Assembly: GCA_006969625.1 (NCBI GenBank)
Contig: CP030885.1
Location: forward strand, 1,612,001 to 1,676,000
Origin: Rhodospirillaceae bacterium
GTDB taxonomy: Bacteria; Pseudomonadota; Alphaproteobacteria; Kiloniellales; DSM-21159
Direction of reading: 5' to 3'
DNA length: 64,000 nucleotides
The notes beneath the pieces are model-generated. The model saw only the letters and a list, made by a program, of their open reading frames with translations. It was not told the origin of the DNA and searched no databases. Position 1 is the first letter of the stretch. Each line of letters starts with the position of its first letter. Made by a program: the position numbers and the translations under genes. Positions 1 through 8,353 of the stretch are shown here, piece after piece.

Positions 1-345
1 ACCGTCCATTCGGTTCTTCACCCCGCACTGCCCTCGTGTCCCGGCCACGAGTTCTGGAGGCGGGACTTCACTGGCGCAGGCAGCCTCTTTGGAGTCGCGT
101 TCAAGCCGGACGTGCCTTGGTCTGCGGTCGACGCCTTCTGCGACGCGCTTGAGCTCTTCGGCATAGGTCACAGCTGGGGGGGCTACGAAAGCCTGATCGC
201 CGCCAGGACGCTGACGACCTGTCCAAGGGTCGCGCGCGCATTGCCCACTGGGCCGGTCGTGCGGATTTACATCGGGCTCGAAGCCGTCGACGATTTGTTG
301 ACCGACGTAGACCAGGCCATGGCCCGAATGAGCGTCACTGCATGA
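1..345 (+). CDS. Cystathionine beta-lyase family PLP enzyme, C-terminal part
   Basis: The open frame enters from the left edge and ends at 345, giving about 114 C-terminal residues. The stretch with HPALPSCPGHEFWRRDF, then SLFGVAFKP and SWGGYESL, is typical of the C-terminal domain of Cys/Met-metabolism PLP enzymes, especially alphaproteobacterial cystathionine beta-lyases (MetC), which cleave cystathionine to homocysteine, pyruvate and ammonia. The PLP-binding lysine lies outside the window, so the exact member (beta-lyase, gamma-synthase or gamma-lyase) cannot be settled. The TetR gene follows 35 bases downstream on the same strand. Confidence 0.8.
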   Translation, partial: TVHSVLHPALPSCPGHEFWRRDFTGAGSLFGVAFKPDVPWSAVDAFCDALELFGIGHSWGGYESLIAARTLTTCPRVARALPTGPVVRIYIGLEAVDDLLTDVDQAMARMSVTA

Positions 346-380
346 ACGCGCTTTCCCTGGCGCAGGCTCTAAGCTAGACC

Positions 381-1055
381 GTGGCCCGGAAACGCCAGAT
401 GAACCCGCCGCGTCACGAAACCGCCAAGACGCCCTCGACCAAGGAACGCATCCTGGCCGCCGCCGCGCGCGTCTTCGCCGACAAGGGCGTCGACGCCGCG
501 ACGCTGCGTGAGATCACCGATGCCGCGGGCACGAATCTCGCCTCCGTGAACTACCACTTCGGTTCGAAGGACGAACTTGTCGTTGCGGCTTTGACGGCAT
601 GCCTGAGACCTATCAACCAAGCTCGGCTTCGCCAGCTTGAAGCCTGCCGCGACCGGCATGCGCCCGCACCACCCCCGTTGTGCGACGTGGTCGAGGCGCT
701 GATCCGCCCTATGGTCACCCTGACCCGTGGACTCGACGGGAGCAGGATTCCGATCAGAATCCTTCTTCAGCTTCGCTCTCTGCCCCGTCCCGAGACGAAC
801 GCCGTCATGGCGGCCGAATTCGACCAGGTGCACGAGCGCTTCATCGAGGCTCTCCAGGAATGCAGGCCGACCATGACCCGCCAGCAGCTTGCGCTCAGGT
901 ACGACTTCGCCCGCGGTGCTGCCATGCAGATTCTCGGAGACATGGATCCGCTTGCTCGCGAGCTGCCGAACCTGCAAGCCCACGACGCCGGTCTCGATGA
1001 AGAGCAGCTGATCGAGCAGCTGGTCTCCTTCGTGGTCGCTGGCTTCAATGCCTGA
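381..1055 (+). CDS. TetR/AcrR family transcriptional regulator
   Basis: A 224-residue protein. After a basic N-terminus, residues about 19-65 form the TetR helix-turn-helix domain (KERILAAAARVFADKG, then LREITDAAGTNLASVNYHFG and SKDEL). The rest is an all-helical ligand and dimerisation domain of the CerR/YbiH-like (DUF1956) kind. The start is GTG at 381; an in-frame ATG at 399 is an alternative. It is convergent with the GMC oxidoreductase gene, so it may control the dehydrogenase genes at 1217-4377 or the divergent operon from 4484. That target is inference; the ligand is unknown. Confidence 0.85.
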   Translation: MARKRQMNPPRHETAKTPSTKERILAAAARVFADKGVDAATLREITDAAGTNLASVNYHFGSKDELVVAALTACLRPINQARLRQLEACRDRHAPAPPPLCDVVEALIRPMVTLTRGLDGSRIPIRILLQLRSLPRPETNAVMAAEFDQVHERFIEALQECRPTMTRQQLALRYDFARGAAMQILGDMDPLARELPNLQAHDAGLDEEQLIEQLVSFVVAGFNA

Positions 1056-1216
1056 GCGCTGGATTCGTGCATTGAAGGCCCGGGATCGATCGCTCGAGCA
1101 GGCTTGAGAGAAAGGCCGTACCGTCGCTCCTGGTCCCACTGGGCGCTTCAGGTACGCGTAAAGGGCCGGGGCGAGCAAGGGTGGGGCACCCCCCCCCTTT
1201 GTGCCTTGGGCGAGGT

Positions 1217-2950
1217 TCAGGCCTCAGCGAGACTGCTGCTGCCGTGGACGCTTTCCTTGCGTATGCCGGCTGCGATCTTCTCGGCGATCATCAGGGTGGG
1301 AAGGTTTGTGTTCGCGCGCGGTACGACCGGCATGACCGAAGCGTCGGCGACGCGCAGCCCCTCCACGCCAATGACGCGACCGTCCGGATCGACCACAGCC
1401 TCATCGTCTTCCGGCGACCCCATCCGGCAGGTGCCGGAAGCGTGCCAGACGCCATGCACCTTCTCCTTGACGAAGACTTCGAGCAGGAGGTCGTCCGCGA
1501 GCAGCTTGTCGAGAGGCGTGCCCTCCGTGACGAGCGTGCGGATCAGCGCGCGGCGCACCCAGCTTGGACCGTCGAGCGCCGTGGCGAGCATCGCGGTCAG
1601 GACACGATTCTTCGTCGAGACGACTCCGAGGTCGCGGATGCGCTCGGAGTAGCTGGTCGGGAAAGGGTTGTCGCAGACGGCCTGGACGCTCTCATGTTCG
1701 AACAGGCGCGCGATGAAACGCATGCCGAGCTTCAGGCGCTCGAGGTCGCGGCGGTCCGAGAGCATGTTGAAATCGACAAACGGTTCGTTGTCGGGGGCCG
1801 GACTCGTGATCTCGACGCGACCGCGAGAATGCGACTTGTTCACCCACGTCATGAGCGATCCGACCTGACGGCCGACGGCGTGCCAGCCGGTCTTGTTCAC
1901 GCACACCATGTACATGTCGGAAGCGGGACAGCCTTCCAGCAGGGAGCTCCACCTGAGGGCGACGTGGATGTGGCGCCTAAGCGTGTCCGGCAACCTCTTG
2001 CCCCGTTTGAGGACCGCCGAAATCGAGAGGGTGGGGTGCTCCTGTAGATTGCGTCCGACACCGCGCCGTGCGACTCGCACGGGCACGCCAGCTTGAGCAA
2101 GGACATGAGCCGGGCCGATCCCCGAGCGCATGAGCAGCGCCGGGCTATGCAGAGCTCCAGCGCACACGACAACCTCTGAGCAGGCGATCTCGACGGCTTC
2201 GTCTTCGATCACCGCCTCGACGCCGCGGACAGTGCGGCCTTCCCAGGTCACCTCGCGCACCTCAGCGTGTCCCAGGACCGTGAGGTTTGGTCTCGCGCGG
2301 ACCGCGGTGGTGAGGTAGCCGATCGCCGAGGAGACGCGCCGATCCAGGTAGTTCGAGATCGCGACTGGGAACCAGCCGTCGGTGAACGCCGCGTTTTGGT
2401 CATGAAGGTTGGCGAAGCCTTCAGCGGTCCAGGCGTCGCACGCCGCCTTGGTGAAGGCGGGCCAGACGTCGCGCCCGATCCGGCGGATGGGAATCGGGCC
2501 TGCGTCGCCATGCAGCGGTCCAGCGAAGTCCAGGTCCCGTTCGATGGTTCGGAAGTATGGAAGCACGCTTTGCCAGTCCCAGCCGTCGGCGCCGAGAGCG
2601 GCCCACTCATCGTAGTCGTCGGGCAATCCACGGTTGGCCTGCATGTCGTTGAGGCTGGACCCGCCGCCGATCAGACGCGCCTGCTCGTATCGGCGCGGCG
2701 GCCCCTGGGGTCGGTTGGGCGACGGGTTCGTCAGGTGTACCCTCAGGTCGGCCCACACATTCCTCTCGTTGAAGTACGCCACGCGCGGATAGCTGTCGAG
2801 GATCTCGGGCTCGATCCGGTCGGGAGCCATGTCGCGTCCGGCTTCCAACAGCACGACGCGGCGCTGCCGATCCTCCGACAGTCTGGAGGCGATGACGCAG
2901 CCGGCCGAGCCTCCGCCTACGACGACGACGTCGCACTCCATCCGTCCCAT
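1217..2950 (-). CDS. GMC family FAD-dependent alcohol oxidoreductase (choline dehydrogenase-like)
   Basis: 577 residues, the usual length for GMC flavoproteins. The N-terminus has the FAD-binding Rossmann motif VVVGGGSAGCVIASRL, then a GGGSSLN stretch and the internal GMC signature around GALHSPALLMRSGIGP. The C-terminal half holds VHGVWHASGTCRMG, carrying the catalytic His, and the closing NTNLPTLMIAEKIA. It should oxidise a primary alcohol to an aldehyde and pass electrons to a quinone. Its ATG overlaps the stop of the upstream aldehyde dehydrogenase (ATGA), so the two are translationally coupled. Together they would turn an alcohol into an acid, as in choline to betaine, but nothing here proves choline as substrate. 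Confidence 0.9.
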   Translation of the reverse strand: MGRMECDVVVVGGGSAGCVIASRLSEDRQRRVVLLEAGRDMAPDRIEPEILDSYPRVAYFNERNVWADLRVHLTNPSPNRPQGPPRRYEQARLIGGGSSLNDMQANRGLPDDYDEWAALGADGWDWQSVLPYFRTIERDLDFAGPLHGDAGPIPIRRIGRDVWPAFTKAACDAWTAEGFANLHDQNAAFTDGWFPVAISNYLDRRVSSAIGYLTTAVRARPNLTVLGHAEVREVTWEGRTVRGVEAVIEDEAVEIACSEVVVCAGALHSPALLMRSGIGPAHVLAQAGVPVRVARRGVGRNLQEHPTLSISAVLKRGKRLPDTLRRHIHVALRWSSLLEGCPASDMYMVCVNKTGWHAVGRQVGSLMTWVNKSHSRGRVEITSPAPDNEPFVDFNMLSDRRDLERLKLGMRFIARLFEHESVQAVCDNPFPTSYSERIRDLGVVSTKNRVLTAMLATALDGPSWVRRALIRTLVTEGTPLDKLLADDLLLEVFVKEKVHGVWHASGTCRMGSPEDDEAVVDPDGRVIGVEGLRVADASVMPVVPRANTNLPTLMIAEKIAAGIRKESVHGSSSLAEA

Positions 2951-4377
2951 CAGGCACCCTCTGCGATGTACTGGGTGACGAGGTAGGCGTCCAGGCCCTC
3001 AGGCCCGCCTTCGAGGCCGTAGCCGCTCGATCCAATCCCGCCGAAGGGGCTTTCCGGACCGGACAAGCTGAAGGTGTTGACGCCCAGCAGACCGCAGCGC
3101 ACCTCGCTTGCTACGCGTCTGCGCGTAGGCGCGTCGTAAGTATGGAGGTATGCTGCCAGGGCGAATTCGTTGTCGTTCGCCGCGGTGATCGCCGCGTCCA
3201 GGTCCGGCACGCGATTGACGCAGATGACCGGTCCGAAGGGCTCTTCCTTCATGATCCTAGCCGAAGATGGAACGTCGGCGAGAACGGTGGCCTGGTGGAA
3301 GAATCCGGGGCGGTTTAGGGTGCGCCCGCCGGTGATCAACTTCGCCCCGAGGCTGAGGGCGTCGTGCACCAGGGCCTGCACTTCCTCAATCCGCCGCCCG
3401 TGGGCGAGCGGGCCTAGGGTCGTTGTCGGGTTGTCCCAATCCCCAGGCTCGAGGGCTTCGGCGGCGTTGGCGATCTCGTCTACAAACGCGTCGAAGCCGC
3501 CACCGACGACGAACACGCGGCTCGGAGAAGTACAGACTTGCCCAGCGTTCCTGAACTTCGCAGCCGCGGTCTTCCGAGCCGCCGCGCGCGGATCGGCGTC
3601 CTCGGCGACGATCACCGGAGCATGTCCACCCAGTTCCATCGTCAGCCGCGTGAGGTTCTCGCTGGCCAAGCGGGAAAGATGCCGTCCTACGGCCGTCGAG
3701 CCTGTAAACGAGGCCTTGGCGACGCGCTTGTCGGCCAACAGGCGGCCGGAGATGTCGGCCGGATTGCCAAAGAGCATGTTCAAGGTGCCGTCGGGCAGGC
3801 CTGCGTTCTGCAGGTAGACCGCGCTCGCCAGGACCGCCCCGGGGCACTCCTCCGCCGGCTTGGCCACCACCGTGCAGCCGGCGGCCAGCGCCGGGGCGAT
3901 CTTTCGCATCGCCGTCAGGACCGGAAAGTTCCAGGGCGAAAACAGGGCGACCACGCCTACGGGACGGCGTACCACTTCGCTGTCCTCCAGCCCTGGACGC
4001 GGCGGGATCACGCGGCCGTAGACGCGCCGCGCCTCGTCGGCGAACCACTCGATCGTGTCGATGGAGGCCTCCAGCTCCTGTTTGGCTTCGGCCAGCGGCT
4101 TTCCGTTCTCCATCGCCAGCATGCGTGCCAGGTTGTCGGCCATCAAGCGCATGGACTGAGCGCCCGCACGCAGCACGCGGGCGCGAGCGGCCCCTGGTGT
4201 CGCGGCCCAGCTCGGCAATGCGGCCGACGCGGCAGCCACGGCTTCGTCGATCTGTCCAGGTGAGGCCGAGGCGAAATCGGAAACGGCCGCGCCGCTGCAA
4301 GGATCTGTGACATCGAGGCGCATCGCCTCTCCCTCAACGAGCCGGCCGGCGATCAAATGCGAGCCTTCGAGCTTCAT
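2950..4377 (-). CDS. NAD(P)+-dependent aldehyde dehydrogenase
   Basis: 475 residues from an ATG at 4377 that follows an AAAGG ribosome site; a longer in-frame ATG at 4446 would read through the repeat-rich operator region and is less likely. The ALDH fold is complete: FSPWNFPV near residue 150, FTGSTAVGRHL, the general base in LTMELGGHAP, and the catalytic cysteine in NAGQVCTSPSRVF. The EEPFGPV motif is in the C-terminal third. It oxidises an aldehyde to a carboxylate, probably the product of the coupled GMC enzyme. The operon reads ALDH then GMC, divergent from the racemase operon. Confidence 0.9.
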   Translation of the reverse strand: MKLEGSHLIAGRLVEGEAMRLDVTDPCSGAAVSDFASASPGQIDEAVAAASAALPSWAATPGAARARVLRAGAQSMRLMADNLARMLAMENGKPLAEAKQELEASIDTIEWFADEARRVYGRVIPPRPGLEDSEVVRRPVGVVALFSPWNFPVLTAMRKIAPALAAGCTVVAKPAEECPGAVLASAVYLQNAGLPDGTLNMLFGNPADISGRLLADKRVAKASFTGSTAVGRHLSRLASENLTRLTMELGGHAPVIVAEDADPRAAARKTAAAKFRNAGQVCTSPSRVFVVGGGFDAFVDEIANAAEALEPGDWDNPTTTLGPLAHGRRIEEVQALVHDALSLGAKLITGGRTLNRPGFFHQATVLADVPSSARIMKEEPFGPVICVNRVPDLDAAITAANDNEFALAAYLHTYDAPTRRRVASEVRCGLLGVNTFSLSGPESPFGGIGSSGYGLEGGPEGLDAYLVTQYIAEGA

Positions 4378-4389
4378 ACCTTTGCGCCT

Positions 4390-4430
4390 CAATCTTGTTT
4401 CAAACGATTGTTTCAAAAACTTGTTTGAAT
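4390..4430. promoter_or_regulatory. AT-rich operator-like repeats between divergent operons
   Basis: The sequence TTGTTTCAAA occurs at 4395-4404 and again at 4408-4417. A variant, TTGTTTGAAT, lies at 4421-4430, so three units run in phase at 13-base spacing. Two inverted pairs overlap them: CAATC/GATTG at 4390-4394 and 4406-4410, and TTCAAA/TTTGAA at 4412-4417 and 4424-4429. The site sits between the starts of the aldehyde dehydrogenase (4377) and the racemase-like gene (4484), in an otherwise GC-rich genome. It is a good candidate for a regulator site, perhaps of the nearby TetR protein; the protein is inferred. Confidence 0.55.
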
Positions 4431-4483
4431 TTCTAAGACGCGTCAATCACTATCTGACTGGATTTCGATCCGGAGGAGTTCGC

Positions 4484-5176
4484 ATGCGCATCGGGGTACT
4501 GATGCTGGACACTACCTTCGAGCGCCACCCAGGCGATGCAGGGCATCCGGCCACTTGGCCTTCGGACACGCTCATCAGGGTGGTGCGGGGAGCGTCCGTT
4601 TCAGAAGTGGTCGACCGCCAAGGCATGGACGTCGTCGACCTCTTCATCGATGCGGGACGCGACTTGGTGAGGAGGGGGTGCCACCTGGTTACGACGAGTT
4701 GCGGTTTCATGGCACAGCATCAGGCGAAGCTGGCCGAGGCGCTCGACGCCTGCGTCGTAACCTCCAGCCTCGTCCAGCTCGGCCCGCTTCTGCAATCCGT
4801 GGCCAACTACAGAAAGGTAGGAGTGCTGACCTTCGACTCATGGGCGCTGCTCGCTGCACCGAACGGGGCGGTAACCTTCGACCGACAGGTGGCGGTCGAA
4901 GGTCTTGATCCCGATGGCCGGTTCGCCGCACACATTCGCGGACGCCGAGCCTGCGGCTATTCCGAGATGCGCGCCGAGACGCTGGCAGCGGCGCGCGGAT
5001 TGCTCGCCCAGGAGCCGGCGGTCTCGATCCTGTTGCTGGAGTGCACGAACATGTCTCCCTTCGCAGATGCTCTGCGATCGGAAACGGGCCTGCCGGTCTT
5101 CGACTTGCTGACGGCTGTTCATGCAGCGCGCGCGACGATGGGCCGAGCGGCTCAACGCCAGGACGCGCCGGCGTGA
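4484..5176 (+). CDS. Aspartate/glutamate racemase family protein
   Basis: 230 residues starting at ATG 4484 behind the ribosome site GGAGGAG (4472-4478). The protein shows the two-half Asp/Glu/hydantoin racemase architecture with a cysteine in each half, in VTTSCGFMA and LLLECTNMSP, which are the expected pair of catalytic residues. The N-terminal line VLMLDTTFERHPGDAGHP is typical of the AroM/racemase-like group. It probably racemises or isomerises an acidic amino acid or a related compound. It is the first gene of an operon with the dehydrogenase subunits, overlapping the next by GTGA, so it may supply one stereoisomer to that enzyme. Confidence 0.8.
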   Translation: MRIGVLMLDTTFERHPGDAGHPATWPSDTLIRVVRGASVSEVVDRQGMDVVDLFIDAGRDLVRRGCHLVTTSCGFMAQHQAKLAEALDACVVTSSLVQLGPLLQSVANYRKVGVLTFDSWALLAAPNGAVTFDRQVAVEGLDPDGRFAAHIRGRRACGYSEMRAETLAAARGLLAQEPAVSILLLECTNMSPFADALRSETGLPVFDLLTAVHAARATMGRAAQRQDAPA

Positions 5177-6255
5177 AGCCGATGCGCCTGGTCGTCGTCG
5201 GCGGCGGCTTGATGGGCTTGTCGATCGCCCTTGGGGCTGGGCGAGCGGGTGCCGATGTGGTCGTTTTGGACGCCCCCAGCCACGCCGCGCCGTCGTTCGG
5301 CAATGCGGGGTTGATTTGGGTTCAGGGCAAGGGGGCGTCATATCCTCCATACGCCTGCTGGACGCGCGAGTCGGCGGAAAGGTGGCCGACGTTCGCCTCG
5401 CGCCTCTTCGACGAGACGGGGGTGGACGTCGAGTACGAGCGCCCTGGCGGTCTGGCGCTCTGCCTCGACGAAGACGAGGTCGAATCCCGGCAATCTCTCG
5501 TGAGCCGCCTGTCTGCGCCCGATGTCGAACTGTTGGAGGGTGCGGAGGTGCGCCGGCGCTTTCCTGTCGTGGGTCCTGACGTGCTTGCGGCTTCTTGGTG
5601 CGCATTGGACGGCGCGGCCAACCCTCTAGCACTGCACCGCGCGCTTGCGCGCGCTTGCCGAGGCTGCGGCGTCGATCTCCGACGGCCAAACGAAGCCCTC
5701 GAGATTGTGCAGGGCCGAGTTGCGCTCGTCGACGGCGGTGCGGTGGAGGCGGACGTCGTCGTCGTGGCGGCCGGGTTGTCCGGCGCCTCGCTTGTACGTC
5801 CACTCGGTCTTGACGTCGCCCTGGAACCGGTGAGAGGCCAAGTTCTGGTGACGGAACGCCGATCGCCGGCGTTGAACGTTCTCACGCCGACGGCCCGTCA
5901 GACGCGGGCGGGGTCCTTCCTGTTGGGCAACAGCCACGAGACGAGGGTCGACAATCCCGCCCCGGACTGGTCCATGCTGGCCGCACATGCACGACGCGCG
6001 GTCTGCGAGTTCCCTTTCCTGGCGGACGTGCGGGTAATTAGGTCCTGGGCTGCAGCGCGGGTGGTCACGCCGGACGGATTTCCAATCTATGCGCAGGCGT
6101 CTGCAGCACCCGGCGTCTGGCTGGCCGCCTGCCACAGCGGCGTGACCTTGGCCGCCCAGCACTGCGAGGTGGTGGGCCCGGCTCTGGCGCGCGGAGAGAG
6201 GCCTTCCTTGCTCGCGGACTTTTCGACGGAAAGATTCGATGTTCAGGCCGCTTGA
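5173..6255 (+). CDS. FAD-dependent D-amino acid oxidase-type dehydrogenase subunit (DadA/HcnC-like)
   Basis: 360 residues from GTG 5173, overlapping the racemase stop in GTGA; ATG 5182 is an alternative. The N-terminus carries the dinucleotide motif VVVGGGLMGLSIALG followed by VVVLDA, and the body matches the DAO fold (VVVAAGLSGASLV, and a C-terminal CHSGVTLAAQH flavin contact). It would be the substrate-oxidising subunit of a heteromeric membrane-linked dehydrogenase such as HcnC, OoxB or LhpB. The [2Fe-2S] and second flavin subunits follow directly, supporting the complex. The substrate is probably an imino or D-amino acid; it is not identifiable from the sequence. Confidence 0.88.
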   Translation: MKPMRLVVVGGGLMGLSIALGAGRAGADVVVLDAPSHAAPSFGNAGLIWVQGKGASYPPYACWTRESAERWPTFASRLFDETGVDVEYERPGGLALCLDEDEVESRQSLVSRLSAPDVELLEGAEVRRRFPVVGPDVLAASWCALDGAANPLALHRALARACRGCGVDLRRPNEALEIVQGRVALVDGGAVEADVVVVAAGLSGASLVRPLGLDVALEPVRGQVLVTERRSPALNVLTPTARQTRAGSFLLGNSHETRVDNPAPDWSMLAAHARRAVCEFPFLADVRVIRSWAAARVVTPDGFPIYAQASAAPGVWLAACHSGVTLAAQHCEVVGPALARGERPSLLADFSTERFDVQAA

Positions 6256-6514
6256 CGCGCATGCGCCTGAGGTCGGGGTGATGCTGGACGGAAAGGCCGT
6301 GGTCGCGCGCGAAGGCGAAAACGTCGCGGCGCTTCTAGCGCGTCTGGGTCTGCTTTTCTCACCGGGCGGTCCGACGACGGGGGTCGTCTGGTGTTGCATG
6401 GGCGCTTGCTTGGCCTGCGCCGTGCGCGTGCAGGGAAGGGGCACCGTCCAGGCTTGCCTGACGAGGGTACACGAGGGCATGCGGATCTTCTCGGGACCGC
6501 CGCCCAATGCGTGA
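6239..6514 (+). CDS. [2Fe-2S]-binding small subunit (HcnA-like)
   Basis: 91 residues, starting within the 3' end of the preceding gene. The motif CCMGACLACAVRV around residues 51-63 plus a later cysteine in QACLT gives the plant-ferredoxin-type [2Fe-2S] ligand set seen in HcnA and the small subunits of opine and D-hydroxyproline dehydrogenases. It should carry electrons between the two flavin subunits. The overlaps on both sides (17 bases with the previous gene, 8 with the next) show a tightly coupled operon. Confidence 0.85.
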   Translation: MFRPLDAHAPEVGVMLDGKAVVAREGENVAALLARLGLLFSPGGPTTGVVWCCMGACLACAVRVQGRGTVQACLTRVHEGMRIFSGPPPNA

Positions 6515-7862
6515 GATCCAAGCCGACGCGATCGTGGTCGGCGCGGGTCCGGCCGGTCTTGGGTGCGCGGCTGGGTTGCTTGAAAGTGGGTGGAGGGTGC
6601 GCATTGTCGACGAGCAGCCGGCGGCTGGAGGCCAGCTGCTGCGCGGCGCGTCCGCGGGCGCGCCGGCTTCCGCCTGGGGCCGAGCGTTGCTCGACGCGGG
6701 GGCATCGGGCGGCGCCGTCTTGATGTCAGAGACCACTGTCTTCGGGATGACAAGCGACGGCGAGCTCGCCGCTGTGGGGCCCGACGGTCCCTGCCTGCTG
6801 CATGCCAGCGCGGTCGTTTTGGCCACCGGCTCTCAGGAGCGCCCCGTGCCGGTGCCGGGCTGGACTCTGCCTGGTGCCGTTTCGGTCGGAGCGCTGCAGG
6901 CGCTGATGAAGGGTGCTGGGGTCGTGCCCGATGTGCCCTACGTCATGGTCGGCGCCGGACCGTTACTGCTCCTGACGGCCGCCCAGCTTCACGACGCCGG
7001 CGCGCCGCCACTGGCGGTGATCAGCACCATGGCGCGCGGCGACTTGCTCGCCCGTTTTCCGGCACTGGCTGGGCTGGTGGCCGACCCGGCCCTCGCGCTG
7101 CAGGGAACGGCTCTTCTGGCGGGATTGGCGCGCAGACGCATCCGCGTTTTCGGCCTGAACTCCAAGATCGGGGTCAGAATCCTCGGCCAGTCTCGGGTCG
7201 AGGGTGTCGAAATCGTGCAGGACGGCCGAGCCCGCAGCATTGAGGCTTCTCTCGTGGCGCTGCACGACGGGGTGGTCCCCAACCTTCATTTGGCCGCGTC
7301 GCTCGGCTTCCCACTGCATTGGTCGGACGCGTCGCGGTGTTTCTTGCCGGAGCGCCGGTCGATCACCCACGCCTCGGGCGTTGAAATTCATGTGGTCGGC
7401 GATGCCGCGGGAATCCGTGGCGGTTTGAATGCGATGCGGGCGGGGCGCCGACTGGCGACGCGCCTGTGCGGACGCTCGGGACGACCGGCGCCGTTCGAGG
7501 ACCACGGGCTGCGCGTGCGCATCGCGCGGGCCTGCTTGGACAAGGTGTTCGCTCCGACTGTCGGATTGACGATGGCCACACCTGAGACGGTCGTTTGCCG
7601 ATGTGAGGGAACTCCCCTTGGAGACATTTTGGCTTCGCTGGATGAAGGAGCGGCGACGCTGGCTGAGGTGAAGACCGCGACTCGGTGCGGAATGGGCGTC
7701 TGCCAAGGTCGCCAATGCGCTCTTTCGGTTTGCGAGCTCTTGGTCCGGCGTGGCCGCGTTCCATCACCGACAAGGACTTCGGCGCCGGCGAAGCCGCTCG
7801 ATTTGCATCGGCTCGCGGATTTCGCGAAGGAGACACACGAGACCAATCCGTTCGACGGGTAG
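6507..7862 (+). CDS. FAD/NAD(P)-type dehydrogenase subunit with C-terminal BFD-like [2Fe-2S] domain (HcnB/OoxA/LhpF-like)
   Basis: 451 residues. The N-terminus has IVVGAGPAGLGCAAGLL and the E/D-ending second strand for FAD binding; a second nucleotide fold begins near VMVGAGPLLLLTA. The C-terminal part (about 350-410) has TVVCRCEGTPL followed by TRCGMGVCQGRQC, the four-cysteine pattern of a bacterioferritin-associated-ferredoxin-like cluster. This is the larger electron-transfer subunit of the three-part dehydrogenase. The gene seems complete, ending in the usual PLDLHRLADFAKE tail, but only about 50 bases separate its stop from IS3-family debris, so this is a rearrangement boundary. Confidence 0.88.
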   Translation: MREIQADAIVVGAGPAGLGCAAGLLESGWRVRIVDEQPAAGGQLLRGASAGAPASAWGRALLDAGASGGAVLMSETTVFGMTSDGELAAVGPDGPCLLHASAVVLATGSQERPVPVPGWTLPGAVSVGALQALMKGAGVVPDVPYVMVGAGPLLLLTAAQLHDAGAPPLAVISTMARGDLLARFPALAGLVADPALALQGTALLAGLARRRIRVFGLNSKIGVRILGQSRVEGVEIVQDGRARSIEASLVALHDGVVPNLHLAASLGFPLHWSDASRCFLPERRSITHASGVEIHVVGDAAGIRGGLNAMRAGRRLATRLCGRSGRPAPFEDHGLRVRIARACLDKVFAPTVGLTMATPETVVCRCEGTPLGDILASLDEGAATLAEVKTATRCGMGVCQGRQCALSVCELLVRRGRVPSPTRTSAPAKPLDLHRLADFAKETHETNPFDG

Positions 7863-7911
7863 AAGGACCTGCAGCCATCCAGAAGAACCCGGCTTTTCCG
7901 ATGTGCTACGG

Positions 7912-8353
7912 CACCGAATTCGTCAGCAAGGATTTCGCTCTATAGGCCTACATGAACGGCGTGATCCTGGACTTCTCGCGGCCAGGCAAACCCACCGACA
8001 ATGCCTTCGTGGAGTCATTTGACCGCAAGTTCAGGGCCGAGTGCCTGGATGCTTCTTGGTTCCTGAGCCTGGAGGATGCACGATCAAAGTGTGAGGCGTG
8101 GCGGCGCGACTACAACGAGGTCCGGCCGCACAGCTCGATCGGCCACAAAGCCCCGGTCGAGCTGGCTCTCGCCTCAGGGCAGGCATGCCTGCCCTGAGGC
8201 GAAACAGCCGGGATTTTCTCGGTTCGAGTGGTCCAGCGTTGGGGGCAAGTTCAACAGCCGGGATTTTCTCGGTTCGGTTGGTCCAGCGTTGGGGGCAAGT
8301 TCAGACCACCCAGGACTCTCATTATCGACGAGGGACTAACCGGGAGCAGACCA
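7912..8353 (+). mobile_element. IS3-family element, decayed right-end remnant
   Basis: From about 7912 the sequence matches the transposase 3' end of the copy at 62954-64000. The frame reads TEFVSKDFAL, then a TAG where the other copy has a tryptophan codon, then AYMNGVILDFSRPGKP through to VRPHSSIGHKAPVELALASG, ending at 8197. Only about 95 codons of the integrase core remain and the first half is gone. After the stop, homology to the second copy continues to about 8353 and ends in GGGAGCAGACCA, close to the second copy's GGGAGCGAACCA, which I take as the right inverted-repeat end. Not functional. Confidence 0.7.
8204..8303. repeat. 50-bp tandem duplication in the IS3 remnant
   Basis: Two exactly adjacent 50-base units, 8204-8253 and 8254-8303, both start with ACAGCCGGGATTTTCTCGG and end with GGGGGCAAGTTCA. 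They differ only around CGAGTGG versus CGGTTGG. The IS copy at 63006 has a single unit, so the duplication arose in this remnant by slippage or unequal exchange. Confidence 0.9.

Noticed and set aside
4378-4446. Longer aldehyde dehydrogenase starting at 4446
   Set aside because: The extra 23 residues are basic and unlike the family, would be encoded by the operator repeats, and the ATG at 4377 has a better ribosome site.
8204-8303. CRISPR-like direct repeats (also 27465-27524)
   Set aside because: Both are adjacent two-unit tandem duplications without spacers and no cas genes are present.
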